Assembly: GCA_020849425.1 (NCBI GenBank)
Contig: JADLGH010000021.1
Span: 1-38,739, forward strand
Length of the DNA: 38,739 nucleotides
Direction: 5' to 3'
From: Candidatus Dadabacteria bacterium
Lineage (GTDB): Bacteria; Desulfobacterota_D; UBA1144; Nemesobacterales; UBA2774
Shown here one piece after another: positions 10,096 through 17,877 of this stretch. The notes beneath the pieces were generated by a model that was given only the letters and a program-made list of their open reading frames with translations, made no database searches and had not been told where the DNA came from. Position numbers and translations under genes: made by a program. Each line of letters opens with the position of its first letter. The stretch's first letter is position 1.

Positions 10096-10437
10096 CTACG
10101 GCACCGTCCCGTTAAGCAAATACGTCCCCCACTCGGCAACGTACGCGTCGAGGTCGAAGGGCGGCGTCCAGTCCCGGTCCACTGTTATGTATAGCACCTG
10201 TCCTGGGTAAATCCTGTTCGGGTTCCGAATCGTCCCCGCATTATCCCGGTATATCCTCACCCACTGCCTCGGGTCCCTGTAGTAATAGCCCGCCAGCAGG
10301 TGCAGCTCCTCGGCCCGCTTTACGGCATGGGCAATAACCCTCTTCGGCTGCTCCGGCGGAAATTCTATGGAATAGGCCGAGAGTACCGTGAAACCGGATA
10401 AAAACAGTATCGCCGTGAAGAGTTCCAGAATCCGCAT
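10096..10437 (-). CDS. Secreted LysM-like protein
   Basis: A 113-aa protein with an N-terminal signal peptide ([23 protein letters not shown]) and a region resembling a LysM peptidoglycan-binding motif: [23 protein letters not shown], and the closing [13 protein letters not shown]. LysM modules bind GlcNAc-containing glycans such as peptidoglycan. A tail of about 25 residues rich in aromatic and acidic residues follows. No enzymatic domain is attached, so a binding or scaffolding role in the envelope is likely. ATG 10437 is preferred over an in-frame TTG at 10461, with GGGGTG 6 nt upstream. The gene is divergent from dtd. Confidence 0.75.
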   Translation of the reverse strand: MRILELFTAILFLSGFTVLSAYSIEFPPEQPKRVIAHAVKRAEELHLLAGYYYRDPRQWVRIYRDNAGTIRNPNRIYPGQVLYITVDRDWTPPFDLDAYVAEWGTYLLNGTVP

Positions 10438-10451
10438 CGGTATCACCCCGT

Positions 10452-10480
10452 TTGATTTCAAACCCCGATATCCATATTAT
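10452..10480 (+). promoter_or_regulatory. Promoter of dtd
   Basis: TTGATT (10452-10457) and TATTAT (10475-10480) are separated by exactly 17 bp, with a second TATAAT overlapping at 10478. It lies 45 bp upstream of the dtd start and overlaps the 5' region of the divergent LysM gene. Confidence 0.6.
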
Positions 10481-10525
10481 AATGCATCGGCCCCGGCCGT
10501 CATACAGGAACGCGAACGGAAAACA

Positions 10526-10975
10526 ATGCGCGCAATAATCCAACGTGTAAAAGAAGCCAGGGTCGATATCGCCGGCGATACAGTCGGCCGGATAGGGGAG
10601 GGGATGCTCGTCCTCCTCGGCGCGGGCGAGGACGATTCCGAGGTAGACGCAGAGTATCTCGCGGAGAAAATATTGACGCTCCGCATATTCGAGGACCCGG
10701 ACGGCAAGATGAACCTCTCCGTTGCAGACACGGGCGGCTCGCTCCTCGTCGTCTCGCAGTTCACCCTCTACGGCGACTGCCGTAAGGGCAGGCGTCCCTC
10801 GTTCTACAAGGCCGCCCCGCCCGAAATCGCCGAGGCCCTCTACGAAGAATTCGTCTCGAAGCTCCGCGCCAGGAGAGCACACGTCGAGACGGGCCGCTTC
10901 CGCGCCATGATGGACGTACATCTCGTAAACTCCGGGCCCGTGACCCTCTTGCTCGACAGCAAGAAGGAGTTTTAG
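10526..10975 (+). CDS. dtd: D-aminoacyl-tRNA deacylase
   Basis: DTD hydrolyses D-amino acids (and glycine) from mis-charged tRNA, keeping D-residues out of translation. The 149-aa product is full length. It begins [13 protein letters not shown] and has the two family signatures: SQFTLYGD (77-84) and NSGPVTL (135-141), whose Gly-Pro loop forms the chiral proofreading site across the dimer. No good ribosome site precedes the ATG. The last 86 bp of this gene reappear, decayed, at 11716-11803, flanking the next gene. Confidence 0.95.
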   Translation: MRAIIQRVKEARVDIAGDTVGRIGEGMLVLLGAGEDDSEVDAEYLAEKILTLRIFEDPDGKMNLSVADTGGSLLVVSQFTLYGDCRKGRRPSFYKAAPPEIAEALYEEFVSKLRARRAHVETGRFRAMMDVHLVNSGPVTLLLDSKKEF

Positions 10976-11033
10976 CGGAGCGGCGGCTACTTCTTTAATT
11001 GCTTTTCTCATAACAATTCAAATTAAACAGGGC

Positions 11034-11064
11034 TTGACAGAAGGGGGGCGGTGCATGATATGAT
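11034..11064 (+). promoter_or_regulatory. Possible promoter of NTF2-like gene
   Basis: A perfect TTGACA (11034-11039) is followed by TATGAT (11059-11064) at 19 bp or CATGAT (11055-11060) at 15 bp. Spacing is not ideal in either case. Confidence 0.4.
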
Positions 11065-11099
11065 TGCGTCGTATGCAATTCCAAAAAAGGGGGCACGAT

Positions 11100-11591
11100 A
11101 TGGGCGGAATTAAAATAGGTTGGATTGCGAAAGTAAGCGTTATTGCTTATGCATTATTGCTTCTGAATGTCCAGTTTTCTTATTCGGCGGAACACGAGAA
11201 AGAAGTAAGAATGGCGGCCGAACAGTTCTATGCATCGCTCAATTCCTTGTTTAAAGGCGACATGGGTCCCATGATAGAGCTTTGGTCGCATGCAGACGAC
11301 GTCACATATATGGGCCCTTCCGGCGGAATATTGGTCGGATGGGAGGCGGTCCTGAAATCCTGGGAGGACCAGGCTGGACTCAAATTGGGGGGCAAGGTAG
11401 AACCGCAAGACATGCATGTCACGGCGGGCGAGGAAATCGGGATAACCGTCAACTATGAACGCGGGACGAGCTACATAAACGGAAAACCCGAAGAGGTTAA
11501 TATCAGGGCAACCAACGTTTTCCGACGGGAGAACGGAAAATGGAAGATGATAGGACACCACACGGACATTCTCCCCTGGCTCCCAAAGTGA
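11100..11591 (+). CDS. Secreted NTF2-like/SnoaL-fold protein
   Basis: A 163-aa protein with a signal peptide (hydrophobic WIAKVSVIAYALLLLNVQFSYSA) and one NTF2-like domain. The motifs match calcium/calmodulin kinase II association or SnoaL-type domains: FYASLNSLFKGDMGPMIELWSHADDVTYMGPSG, GWEAVLKSWE, and the closing NVFRRENGKWKMIGHHTDILP. This cone-shaped fold is used by small enzymes and binding proteins, so no reaction can be assigned. ATG 11100 is chosen because AAGGGGG lies about 7 nt upstream. Codon use is less GC-biased than in the neighbours. The gene sits between the dtd gene and a decayed copy of the dtd 3' end, suggesting it was acquired. Confidence 0.8.
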   Translation: MGGIKIGWIAKVSVIAYALLLLNVQFSYSAEHEKEVRMAAEQFYASLNSLFKGDMGPMIELWSHADDVTYMGPSGGILVGWEAVLKSWEDQAGLKLGGKVEPQDMHVTAGEEIGITVNYERGTSYINGKPEEVNIRATNVFRRENGKWKMIGHHTDILPWLPK

Positions 11592-11715
11592 CCCGCCGTC
11601 CAATGACTTCGGGCAGTCTCGGGTATCTCGCTTGATTCGGTCTTAATCCTGGGTTGCTGAGAGGCCCTACAACCTGTTCGCCGATGAGCCGGGGGGCCTG
11701 GGGCCAATGTATGGG

Positions 11716-11803
11716 CGGGCCGCTTCCGCGCAATGATGGATGTTCACCTCGTCACAACTCCGGCCCCGTCACCCTCCTTCTCGACAGCAGGAAGGAATTT
11801 TAG
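11716..11803 (+). pseudogene. Decayed copy of dtd 3' end
   Basis: These 88 bp align to 10890-10975, the last 28 codons and stop of dtd, at about 87% identity with one 2-bp insertion (AC near 11754), which shifts the frame. Nearly every substitution is synonymous (GCC/GCA, GAC/GAT, CAT/CAC, GGG/GGC, GAG/GAA, TTG/CTT); only Lys to Arg changes the protein. The copy ends with the stop codon at the same place. The rest of dtd is absent. The flanks (11592-11715 and 11804-12031) show no other gene. Confidence 0.85.
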
Positions 11804-12031
11804 GACCAGGATAAACCGATCCCATAGTTCATTTGCTGTCATAGTGCATTTTCCAGGTACAGATCATGCGTGCTTCCCAGGCTGCGTTAGATTATTGCCG
11901 CCCGGCAAAAAAATCTTTTGGAAATATTACTCGCACAGGCTATCTTGGTTAATTATTCGGGCCTTCTCTATGTCAGCCCTGAATCTATATCAAGTATTGG
12001 ATTGGATAGACGGCTATCAAGGAGAGTAACG

Positions 12032-12505
12032 ATGAAGAAAAACACTATCTGCCTGTGGTATAACCATGACGCGGAAGAAGCGGCGGACTTTTACGCCCGA
12101 ACCTTTCCCGACAGCAAGGTCGGCGCAATACACCGGGCGCCGTCCGACTTTCCGGGCGGTAAAGAGGGCGATGCCCTGGTTGTCCATTTCACGGTGTGCG
12201 GCGTGCCGTGCATCGGCCTCAACGGCGGGGACGCGTTCAAGCACAGCGAGGCGTTCTCTTTTCAGATCGCTACCGAGGACCAGGCGGAAACCGACCGTTA
12301 CTGGAACGCCATTGTCGACAATGGAGGCACGGAAAGCGCATGCGGCTGGTGCAAGGATAAATGGGGCCTGTCGTGGCAGATCACGCCGCGCGTACTGACA
12401 GAGGCACTGGCCAGGGGCGGCGATGTGGCGAAGCGCGCGTTCGAAGCGATGATGGATATGCGGAAGATAGACGTCGCCAGGATCGAGGCGGCGGTGCGCG
12501 GGTAA
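12032..12505 (+). CDS. VOC superfamily protein, PhnB-like
   Basis: A 157-aa protein of the glyoxalase/bleomycin-resistance (VOC) fold, in the PhnB-like group often labelled 3-demethylubiquinone-9 3-methyltransferase domain. Motifs include the start LWYNHDAEEAADFYARTFPDSKV, the central GGDAFKHSEAFSFQIATEDQAETDRYWNAI and CGWCKDKWGLSWQITPRVL. True methyltransferase activity is not expected; members bind a divalent metal and small substrates, and the reaction is unknown. GGAG lies about 7 nt before the ATG. Isoleucine is mostly ATC here rather than ATA, unlike the housekeeping genes, which fits acquisition. Confidence 0.88.
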   Translation: MKKNTICLWYNHDAEEAADFYARTFPDSKVGAIHRAPSDFPGGKEGDALVVHFTVCGVPCIGLNGGDAFKHSEAFSFQIATEDQAETDRYWNAIVDNGGTESACGWCKDKWGLSWQITPRVLTEALARGGDVAKRAFEAMMDMRKIDVARIEAAVRG

Positions 12506-12650
12506 GAATCGCATCCTCAAGCCGGCGCCTTTTTGTCATTCATCAAACCCGGGATTTTCTCTTCATCCGGGCCGGCCCTGAAAAGAAAACCAAAGACAGA
12601 TTACTCGGAATTGCCTCGAAATGGCGGATTATTCACCCCCACCCCTCACT

Positions 12651-12941
12651 TTACTTCCCGAACGCCTTGTCGTATGATTTCATACATCCTTTTACATAAC
12701 TGTCGACTACGCCTTCGTCGGTGGAAAATCCCATTTCCTTGAAATGCTCTTCCCATAGTCTGTGGAATAATTCTCTGCATTCTACCTTTGCCTCGTCCGG
12801 CTTGTATTCGGTGTAATCAAGCGCTATTGATTTACCGCCTTGCTCCCCGATGATCTCCGCCCTGAGCTCGCTGTCGCTATCCGCGTAGGAAGCGTAGGCC
12901 AGGAAAGATAATGCTCCTAGAGTCATGAAAATTACCTTCAT
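12651..12941 (-). CDS. Small secreted protein of 96 aa
   Basis: I do not recognise this family. The N-terminus is a clear signal peptide (MKVIFMTLGALSFLAYASYADS). The mature part of about 76 residues is charged and mostly helical, with two cysteines (VECRELF and KGCMKSYDKAF) that could form one disulfide in the periplasm. GGAGAGG lies 5 nt before the ATG, and a TATAAT (12971-12976, minus strand) lies 30 bp upstream with a poor -35 box. It is convergent with the VOC gene. A periplasmic or exported location is inferred. Confidence 0.65.
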   Translation of the reverse strand: MKVIFMTLGALSFLAYASYADSDSELRAEIIGEQGGKSIALDYTEYKPDEAKVECRELFHRLWEEHFKEMGFSTDEGVVDSYVKGCMKSYDKAFGK

Positions 12942-13114
12942 ATTTCCTCTCCGTTCTTGGTATCCACATTATAATGCGCCACCAGCCCACCAAACACCGT
13001 TCACGCATCAAGTCAGATTCCTCATATTTAAAGATTTCTGTATGTACAAAGATTATTGAGAAGAATTTACATTTATGATAGCATAGAACAGTATAGGTAA
13101 AAAGGAGGAGCAAG

Positions 13115-13393
13115 ATGGAAATTAAAAAATGGAAATCGATATTGTTTGTCGGGCTTATCGTTTTTGGTTTCCCGGGTTCGATTTTGCCGAATAAAGTTCA
13201 TGCGGATGATGGGGAATACGTGTCGGGTTGCTGCCAGTTCTTTATGGAAAAAAAGCCGGGGTGTTTATATCCATCCTCGCCCGATCCATGCGCCAATAAC
13301 ATGAACGGGAAGTTCCTCGAGGGTGAGAAATGTGACATCGATACGGGCTACTGCTCGGGATATACGGCAGGCGAGCCAACCTCATCCGAGTGA
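13115..13393 (+). CDS. Small secreted cysteine-rich protein of 92 aa
   Basis: I do not recognise this family. Residues 1-31 are a signal peptide with a hydrophobic core (SILFVGLIVFGFPGSIL) and a probable cleavage after VHA. The mature part, about 60 residues, has six cysteines (SGCCQF, PGCLY, DPCAN, EKCDI, GYCSG) and many Gly, Pro and Asp, as in small disulfide-rich exported proteins. AAGGAGG lies 6 nt upstream of the ATG. The gene is more AT-rich at its 5' end than its neighbours. It lies upstream of smpB on the same strand, but smpB has its own promoter. Confidence 0.7.
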   Translation: MEIKKWKSILFVGLIVFGFPGSILPNKVHADDGEYVSGCCQFFMEKKPGCLYPSSPDPCANNMNGKFLEGEKCDIDTGYCSGYTAGEPTSSE

Positions 13394-13468
13394 ACATAGT
13401 TTATGCGTCTTATTTATGACCCTTTGCCCAAACCTTTTTCAAGAGGGAAAGGTATCTGCGGGAGTCGG

Positions 13469-13496
13469 TTGATTTCAGCCTCCGGGGCATTATATT
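13469..13496 (+). promoter_or_regulatory. Promoter of smpB, giving a probable leaderless mRNA
   Basis: TTGATT (13469-13474) and TATATT (13491-13496) are 16 bp apart. The -10 box ends 6 nt before the ATG, so transcription would begin at or next to the start codon. No ribosome site is present between them (ACCCCC). Confidence 0.55.
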
Positions 13497-13502
13497 ACCC
13501 CC

Positions 13503-13952
13503 ATGGAAAAAGTGGTCTGCACTCATCCGAGGGCGAAACGCGATTACGACATCGAGGAAAACTACGAAGCCGGCATCGAGCTCAAGGGCTCCGAGGTGAA
13601 ATCGTTGCGCGCGAACCAGGCGAGCATAAAGGAGAGCTTCGCCATTATCAGGGACGGGGAGGTGTTTCTCATTAACAGCTACATCGCCCCCTACGAGCAG
13701 GCGAACCTCTTTAACCACGAGCCCCGCCGCGATCGGAAGCTCCTCCTCAACAAGCGCGAGATCAACCGCCTCATGGGCAAGACCCTCATCCGCGGCTACA
13801 CCTTGATCCCGCTCAAGGTCTACTTCAAAAAGGGCAAGGCCAAGGTCGATCTCGCCCTCGGCAAGGGCAAGAAGGCCCACGACCACCGCGACGACATCAA
13901 GAAGCGCGAGGCCGACAGGGAAATGGAAAAGGCCATGAAGCGCCGCTACTGA
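13503..13952 (+). CDS. smpB: SsrA-binding protein SmpB
   Basis: SmpB binds tmRNA and places it in the A site of stalled ribosomes, where its C-terminal tail mimics a decoding helix. The 149-aa product is complete: ENYEAGIELKGSEVKSLRANQ (19-39) and the core PYEQANLFNHEPRRDRKLLL, then LIPLKVYFKKGKAKVDLALGKGKK and the basic tail KREADREMEKAMKRRY. The tmRNA gene itself starts 134 bp downstream, so both factors of trans-translation are encoded together. A GC-rich hairpin at 13996-14010 lies between them without a T run. Confidence 0.96.
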   Translation: MEKVVCTHPRAKRDYDIEENYEAGIELKGSEVKSLRANQASIKESFAIIRDGEVFLINSYIAPYEQANLFNHEPRRDRKLLLNKREINRLMGKTLIRGYTLIPLKVYFKKGKAKVDLALGKGKKAHDHRDDIKKREADREMEKAMKRRY

Positions 13953-14086
13953 TCTGTGGCGTTCACTCTGCTTATAGTGTATCCTTATATTCCCTCCGGG
14001 CGTCGCCCGGGGTTGAAATCGGCGTGACCGTAATTATTTTAATTAAAGCGACTTACGCCGCACTGCTAAGTGCTGTTCTTTGACAT

Positions 14087-14436
<350 letters not shown>

Positions 14437-14455
14437 GACCTCGCTTTGCGAGGTC
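14437..14455 (+). terminator. Hairpin directly behind tmRNA
   Basis: GACCTCGC (14437-14444) and GCGAGGTC (14448-14455) form a perfect 8-bp stem with a TTT loop, starting at the first base after the mature tmRNA end. No T run follows. It may stop transcription or guide 3'-end processing. Confidence 0.6.
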
Positions 14456-14459
14456 TGCC

Positions 14460-14620
14460 GCGGCGTAGCCGTAAGGCGAAGCCGGGCTATTTCATGTAAA
14501 GTAGCGGCGTAGCCGTAAGGCGAAGCCGGGCTATTTCATGTAAAGTAGCAGCGTAGCCGTAAGGCGAAGCCGGGCTATTTCATGTAAAGTAGCGGCGTAG
14601 CCGTAAGGCGAAGCCGGGCT
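14460..14620 (+). repeat. Tandem repeat, 44-bp unit, 3.7 copies
   Basis: Units start at 14460, 14504, 14548 and 14592, exactly 44 bp apart and almost identical (one G to A in unit 3). The last unit stops after 29 bp. Each unit holds GGCGTAGCC and GGCGAAGCC separated by GTAA, which can pair as a stem with two mismatches, followed by a linker ending in TTTCATGTAAAGTA. There is no open frame through it and no spacers between units. The remaining sequence to the next gene (14621-14741) shows nothing recognisable. Confidence 0.9.
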
Positions 14621-14741
14621 GCCCTGTGTAAAGGAAATGGTCGATATGAGCTCTAAGTATTATTTGTATTTTAAACTTTATGCTTCATGGAAGGGATGCT
14701 CAGCTTATATCTACCCACTCTGAACTACTATCAGTAAGCCA

Positions 14742-15002
14742 GTGACACCGAATTCATCCGATTTTTACTATGTATATATACTGGTCAGCGAGGCTGACCC
14801 GGATCGTTATTACATCGGCACGACCGAGAACCCCGAGACAAGAATCAAGTATCATAACCAGGGGAAGGTACCGCATACATCTCAGTACAGACCGTGGCGG
14901 ATTAAAAATGTTATATCTTTCAGATCGAAGGAAAAAGCGCTCGAATTCGAGCAATATCTGAAATCTCATTCAGGGCGGGCATTCGCTAAAAAGCATCTTT
15001 AA
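14742..15002 (+). CDS. GIY-YIG domain endonuclease-like protein
   Basis: An 86-aa single-domain GIY-YIG protein of the small UPF0213/YhbQ-like kind. The two signature strands are YYVYIL (9-14) and YYIGT (23-27). They are followed by R34 in the first helix (ETRIKYHNQG) and an acidic residue in ALEFEQYLKS (about E70), the positions of catalytic Arg and Glu in the superfamily. Whether it cuts DNA in the cell is not known. It starts with GTG, without a clear ribosome site. Its stop codon overlaps that of the convergent sigma factor gene (shared bases 15000-15001). Genes of this size travel often, and it sits next to tmRNA, a common insertion site, but no integrase is present. Confidence 0.85.
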   Translation: MTPNSSDFYYVYILVSEADPDRYYIGTTENPETRIKYHNQGKVPHTSQYRPWRIKNVISFRSKEKALEFEQYLKSHSGRAFAKKHL

Positions 15003-16300
15003 AACAATTCGGAATCTCCCTTTTTCCCATTTCCCTCACTCTCCCTCACCCTCCTCCCAAAAAACTCCCTCTCCGCCGGGCTCCTCGCAAGCCTGAGCGC
15101 CTTCCCGAAATGCTTCGCCGCTTCTTCCCTCCTCCCCGCCATAAGATGAAACTCCCCCTGCGACGCCTCGTAAAACGGATAGTTTTTAAGCCTCTCCGAA
15201 TCCGGGATCTTCCCGATCTCGGCCAGCCCTTCCTCCGGTCCGAGCGCGTTACCCAAAGCGACCGCCCTGTTGAGCGCGACGATGGGCGAAGGAGCCATGC
15301 CGTAGAGCGTATCGTAAAGCCCGAGTATCTTTCCCCAGTCGGTCTCTTCGTACGAAGGCGCGGCGCAGTGAAGCGCCGCGATCCCCGCCTCGATGTGAAA
15401 CTCGCTGAGCTCTTCCCCGAAAGACGCCCTGTCCAGAAAATAAAAACCTCTTGCGATCAGGTTCCGGTCCCACTTCAAGCGGTCCTGCATCCTCAGCTGC
15501 AAAAGACCGCCGTCCTCGCCCGTCCTCCCCGAAAGACGAGCCGCCTGAAAACAAAAGAGTGCGAGCAGGGCATACGTCCGGGGCCCGCCGCTCTCGGGGT
15601 GCTCGCTCAAAAGAAGCGCAAGGCGAATCGCCTCGAAGCAGAGCTCCTCTCTCACGGCCTCTTCCGCCCGCGTGCCGTGATATCCCTCGCTGAACAGTAG
15701 ATATATCGCCCGGTATACGGCCTCCAGGCGCTCGGGTATGTCCGTTGCGGTCGCTATCTCCACGAATTCGCCCGACGAGCGGAGGACGTTCCTCGCCCGT
15801 GTGAGCCGCTTTTCTATCGAGTCCTCGCTCGCCAAAAGTGCGTGTGCTATCTCCGATACCCCGAACCCGCAGAGGGTCTTCAGTATCAGCGTCATCTGCG
15901 CCTCGGGCGAAAGGGCAGGGCGGCAGCACGAGAACATCATCCGGAGCTGGTCGTCCCGTATCTCGCCGGCGAATGCCGCATCTTCGACGGATAGCGATTC
16001 TCCGGACGCAAGCTCGCGTTCCAGCCCGGGCGCGATGTGCCGGAACCGTCCGTCGCGCCTCACGATGTCTATCGCCCTGTTCCGCGCGACACGCATCAGC
16101 CACGCGGGCGGGTTCTCGGGCACACCGTACACCGGCCACGTTTCCAGAGCCCGCAGGAGCATATCCTGCACGACGTCCTCGGCCATGCGCAGGTTGCCCA
16201 CGCCGAACACCCTCGTCAGGTACGAAACCATCTTCCCCGCCTCTCGGCGGAAAAGATGGTCCACGAGCCCCGATACATCCTTATTTGTTGCCGAGCTCAC
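14999..16300 (-). CDS. ECF sigma factor, ECF42-like, with C-terminal TPR-type domain
   Basis: A 433-aa extracytoplasmic-function sigma factor. Region 2 (about 15-85) has AEDVVQDMLLRALETWP and PPAWLMRVARNRAIDIVRR. Region 4 (about 110-170) has LSPEAQMTLILKTLCGFGVSEIAHALLASEDSIEKRLTRAR in the reduced form typical of this group. The long C-terminal part (about 190-425) is helical and TPR-like, ending in the repeat YEASQGEFHLMAGRREEAAKHFGKALRLA. The motif MQDRLKWDR matches the conserved spot in the ECF42 extension. No anti-sigma factor is nearby; instead a DGPF/YCII gene is just upstream, the hallmark of this group. It starts with GTG 12 bp after that gene. Confidence 0.88.
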   Translation of the reverse strand: MSSATNKDVSGLVDHLFRREAGKMVSYLTRVFGVGNLRMAEDVVQDMLLRALETWPVYGVPENPPAWLMRVARNRAIDIVRRDGRFRHIAPGLERELASGESLSVEDAAFAGEIRDDQLRMMFSCCRPALSPEAQMTLILKTLCGFGVSEIAHALLASEDSIEKRLTRARNVLRSSGEFVEIATATDIPERLEAVYRAIYLLFSEGYHGTRAEEAVREELCFEAIRLALLLSEHPESGGPRTYALLALFCFQAARLSGRTGEDGGLLQLRMQDRLKWDRNLIARGFYFLDRASFGEELSEFHIEAGIAALHCAAPSYEETDWGKILGLYDTLYGMAPSPIVALNRAVALGNALGPEEGLAEIGKIPDSERLKNYPFYEASQGEFHLMAGRREEAAKHFGKALRLARSPAEREFFGRRVRESEGNGKKGDSELF

Positions 16301-16312
16301 CGGAGCGGCATC

Positions 16313-16657
16313 CTACATCTGCATGAACGGGCGCACTTCGACGGAACCGTCGCTTTCGAGGATCGGGCAGCCCCTCGCCAGCTCCACGGCCTGCTCCAGG
16401 TCCTCGGTACTCACTACCATGTACCCCTGTATGAAGTCCTTCACCTCGACGTACGGCCCGTCCGTAACTGTCTTCGCTTTCCCCTTGACGACCTTCCCGC
16501 TCTCGCTGAGCCTTTCGCCCGTGAGCTTCAGGTTGCCGCTCTTTTCGAGCCCGTCCACCCACTCCATCCACTTCTTGATGGTCTGCTGCATCTGCTCGGG
16601 CGACATGGACTTCCACGCCTCGTGATTACTCCTGAAGAGATATATAAAATCTGCCAT
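16313..16657 (-). CDS. YCII/DGPF domain protein
   Basis: A 114-aa protein of the YCII-related family with the DGPF-type motif TVTDGPYVEVKDFIQGYMVV, preceded by EQMQQTIKKWMEWVDGLEKSG and closed by ARGCPILESDGSVEVRPFMQM. Members are small ferredoxin-like-fold proteins, frequently encoded beside ECF42 sigma factors, and are thought to be part of or targets of that response. No enzyme activity is established. AAGGAGAG lies 5 nt before the ATG. It is the gene immediately upstream of the sigma factor and is probably co-transcribed. Confidence 0.9.
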   Translation of the reverse strand: MADFIYLFRSNHEAWKSMSPEQMQQTIKKWMEWVDGLEKSGNLKLTGERLSESGKVVKGKAKTVTDGPYVEVKDFIQGYMVVSTEDLEQAVELARGCPILESDGSVEVRPFMQM

Positions 16658-16699
16658 TTTACTCTCCTTTAGCGGTCTCTCCCTGATTTTAACATCTAT

Positions 16700-17203
16700 T
16701 TATGCGGCCAGTCCCTTTCCGGACTTCGCCTTCACGACCGGTATCTGTGCCCCGGCGGGCTGCCTCGTCGCGACGTTCACCCTGTTCCAGAAATTGATGA
16801 GCCCGATGTTGACGATAAGCGCCCCGAGCCCGGTTTCGTCGTAATACCGTGCGGCCTCATTCCAGACGTCGTCCGGGACGGCGTCTTCCCTGTCGTTTAT
16901 TCTGGTGACCGCCTCGGCAAGCGCAAGCGCCGCTCGCTCCTCGTCCGTGAAATACGGCGATTCCCGCCAGGCCGCTACGCCGAATATCCGCTCGTCAGGC
17001 TCGCCCGCTCTCTTCATCTCGCGTGAATGCATATCCACGCAAAAGCCGCATCCGTTTATCTGGCTCGCGCGCAGGTATACCATGTAAAGCGTCTTCATCG
17101 GGACGCCGGCCTTTTTCGCGGCCGTCCCCAGCGCGAAAAGCGCCTGCATCGCGCCCGGCACTACCACAGCCGGGTTCTGCATACGTGGTGCTATATGTGA
17201 CAT
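16700..17203 (-). CDS. Carboxymuconolactone decarboxylase/AhpD family protein
   Basis: A 167-aa alkylhydroperoxidase D-like protein. The active-site pattern C52-GF-C55-VDMHS with His59 matches the thiol pair and histidine of AhpD-type peroxidases. Other family traits are ALFALGTAAKKAGV, RASQINGCGFC and ERAALALAEAVT. Family members reduce peroxides or act in related redox chemistry. The context with an ECF42 sigma factor suggests a stress-response role, but the substrate is unknown. GAGGAGA lies upstream of the ATG. The gene precedes the YCII gene by about 40 bp on the same strand. Confidence 0.9.
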   Translation of the reverse strand: MSHIAPRMQNPAVVVPGAMQALFALGTAAKKAGVPMKTLYMVYLRASQINGCGFCVDMHSREMKRAGEPDERIFGVAAWRESPYFTDEERAALALAEAVTRINDREDAVPDDVWNEAARYYDETGLGALIVNIGLINFWNRVNVATRQPAGAQIPVVKAKSGKGLAA

Positions 17204-17385
17204 AATGGCTTCTCCTCTCGATTCTAATGGATTTCAGAGGCTTTTTCCCGCCTCTATATATAATGACGAGCGAAAAGGCCCGACCGGGACATGCTAATTT
17301 TCCGGGAAGGTAAAAAGGCCGGCCCCGTCATACGAGGCCGGGTGTCGGAAGTTATTTATAATTTCAGGCTGTTTATGATGCCGCG

Positions 17386-17877
17386 TTAAGCCTCAAGAGT
17401 TTTGACGAACGCCACGAGCTGGTCGAGGGCCGTTCCCCATCCCTCGTGGAACCCCATCTCCTCATGCTGCTTGCGTCCCGCTTCCGTAGGATGAATTGCG
17501 ATAGCCGTGTACTTTGTTCCACTGCCGTGGGGCTCCAGCAGAAGGAAGGCCGTCATGAAGCCAACCTTGTCCGCCGGGCGATAACCTTCCTGGAGCGCGT
17601 CAGTCCATACGAGCTTCTCGTTCTCGACGACCTCCAGAAAGCAGCCGATATTCGGATAGTCCTCCCCCTCGGGCGAGCGCATCACGGTATAAAAAAGCCC
17701 TCCGGGGCGAAGGTCTATCTTGCAATCTACCGTCTGCCACGGGGCGGGTGTAAACCACTTCGTCACGTATTCGGGCGTCGTCCACGCCTTCCAGACGAGC
17801 TCCCTCGGCACGTCGATTACGCGCTCCAGTATAAGGTCGAGCCCGGGGTCGAGATTATATTTTGTGCTTGCCATCAT
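17386..17877 (-). CDS. SRPBCC (AHSA1-like) domain protein
   Basis: A 163-aa START/Bet v 1-like protein of the AHSA1 group. It shows [30 protein letters not shown] near the start, then [17 protein letters not shown] and the final helix [20 protein letters not shown]. The fold is a hydrophobic ligand cavity; no reaction can be given. Proteins of this kind usually follow an ArsR-type repressor whose stop overlaps the start. Here exactly such an overlap (ATGA) exists with a 50-codon remnant upstream. GGAG stands 5 nt before the first ATG; a second ATG follows directly. Confidence 0.9.
   Translation of the reverse strand: MMASTKYNLDPGLDLILERVIDVPRELVWKAWTTPEYVTKWFTPAPWQTVDCKIDLRPGGLFYTVMRSPEGEDYPNIGCFLEVVENEKLVWTDALQEGYRPADKVGFMTAFLLLEPHGSGTKYTAIAIHPTEAGRKQHEEMGFHEGWGTALDQLVAFVKTLEA

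Noticed and set aside
14460-14620. CRISPR array
   Set aside because: The 44-bp units follow each other directly; there are no unique spacers and no cas genes.
14437-15002. Genomic island integrated at tmRNA
   Set aside because: tmRNA is a frequent target, but no integrase and no repeat of the tmRNA 3' end were found downstream; only a small GIY-YIG gene follows.
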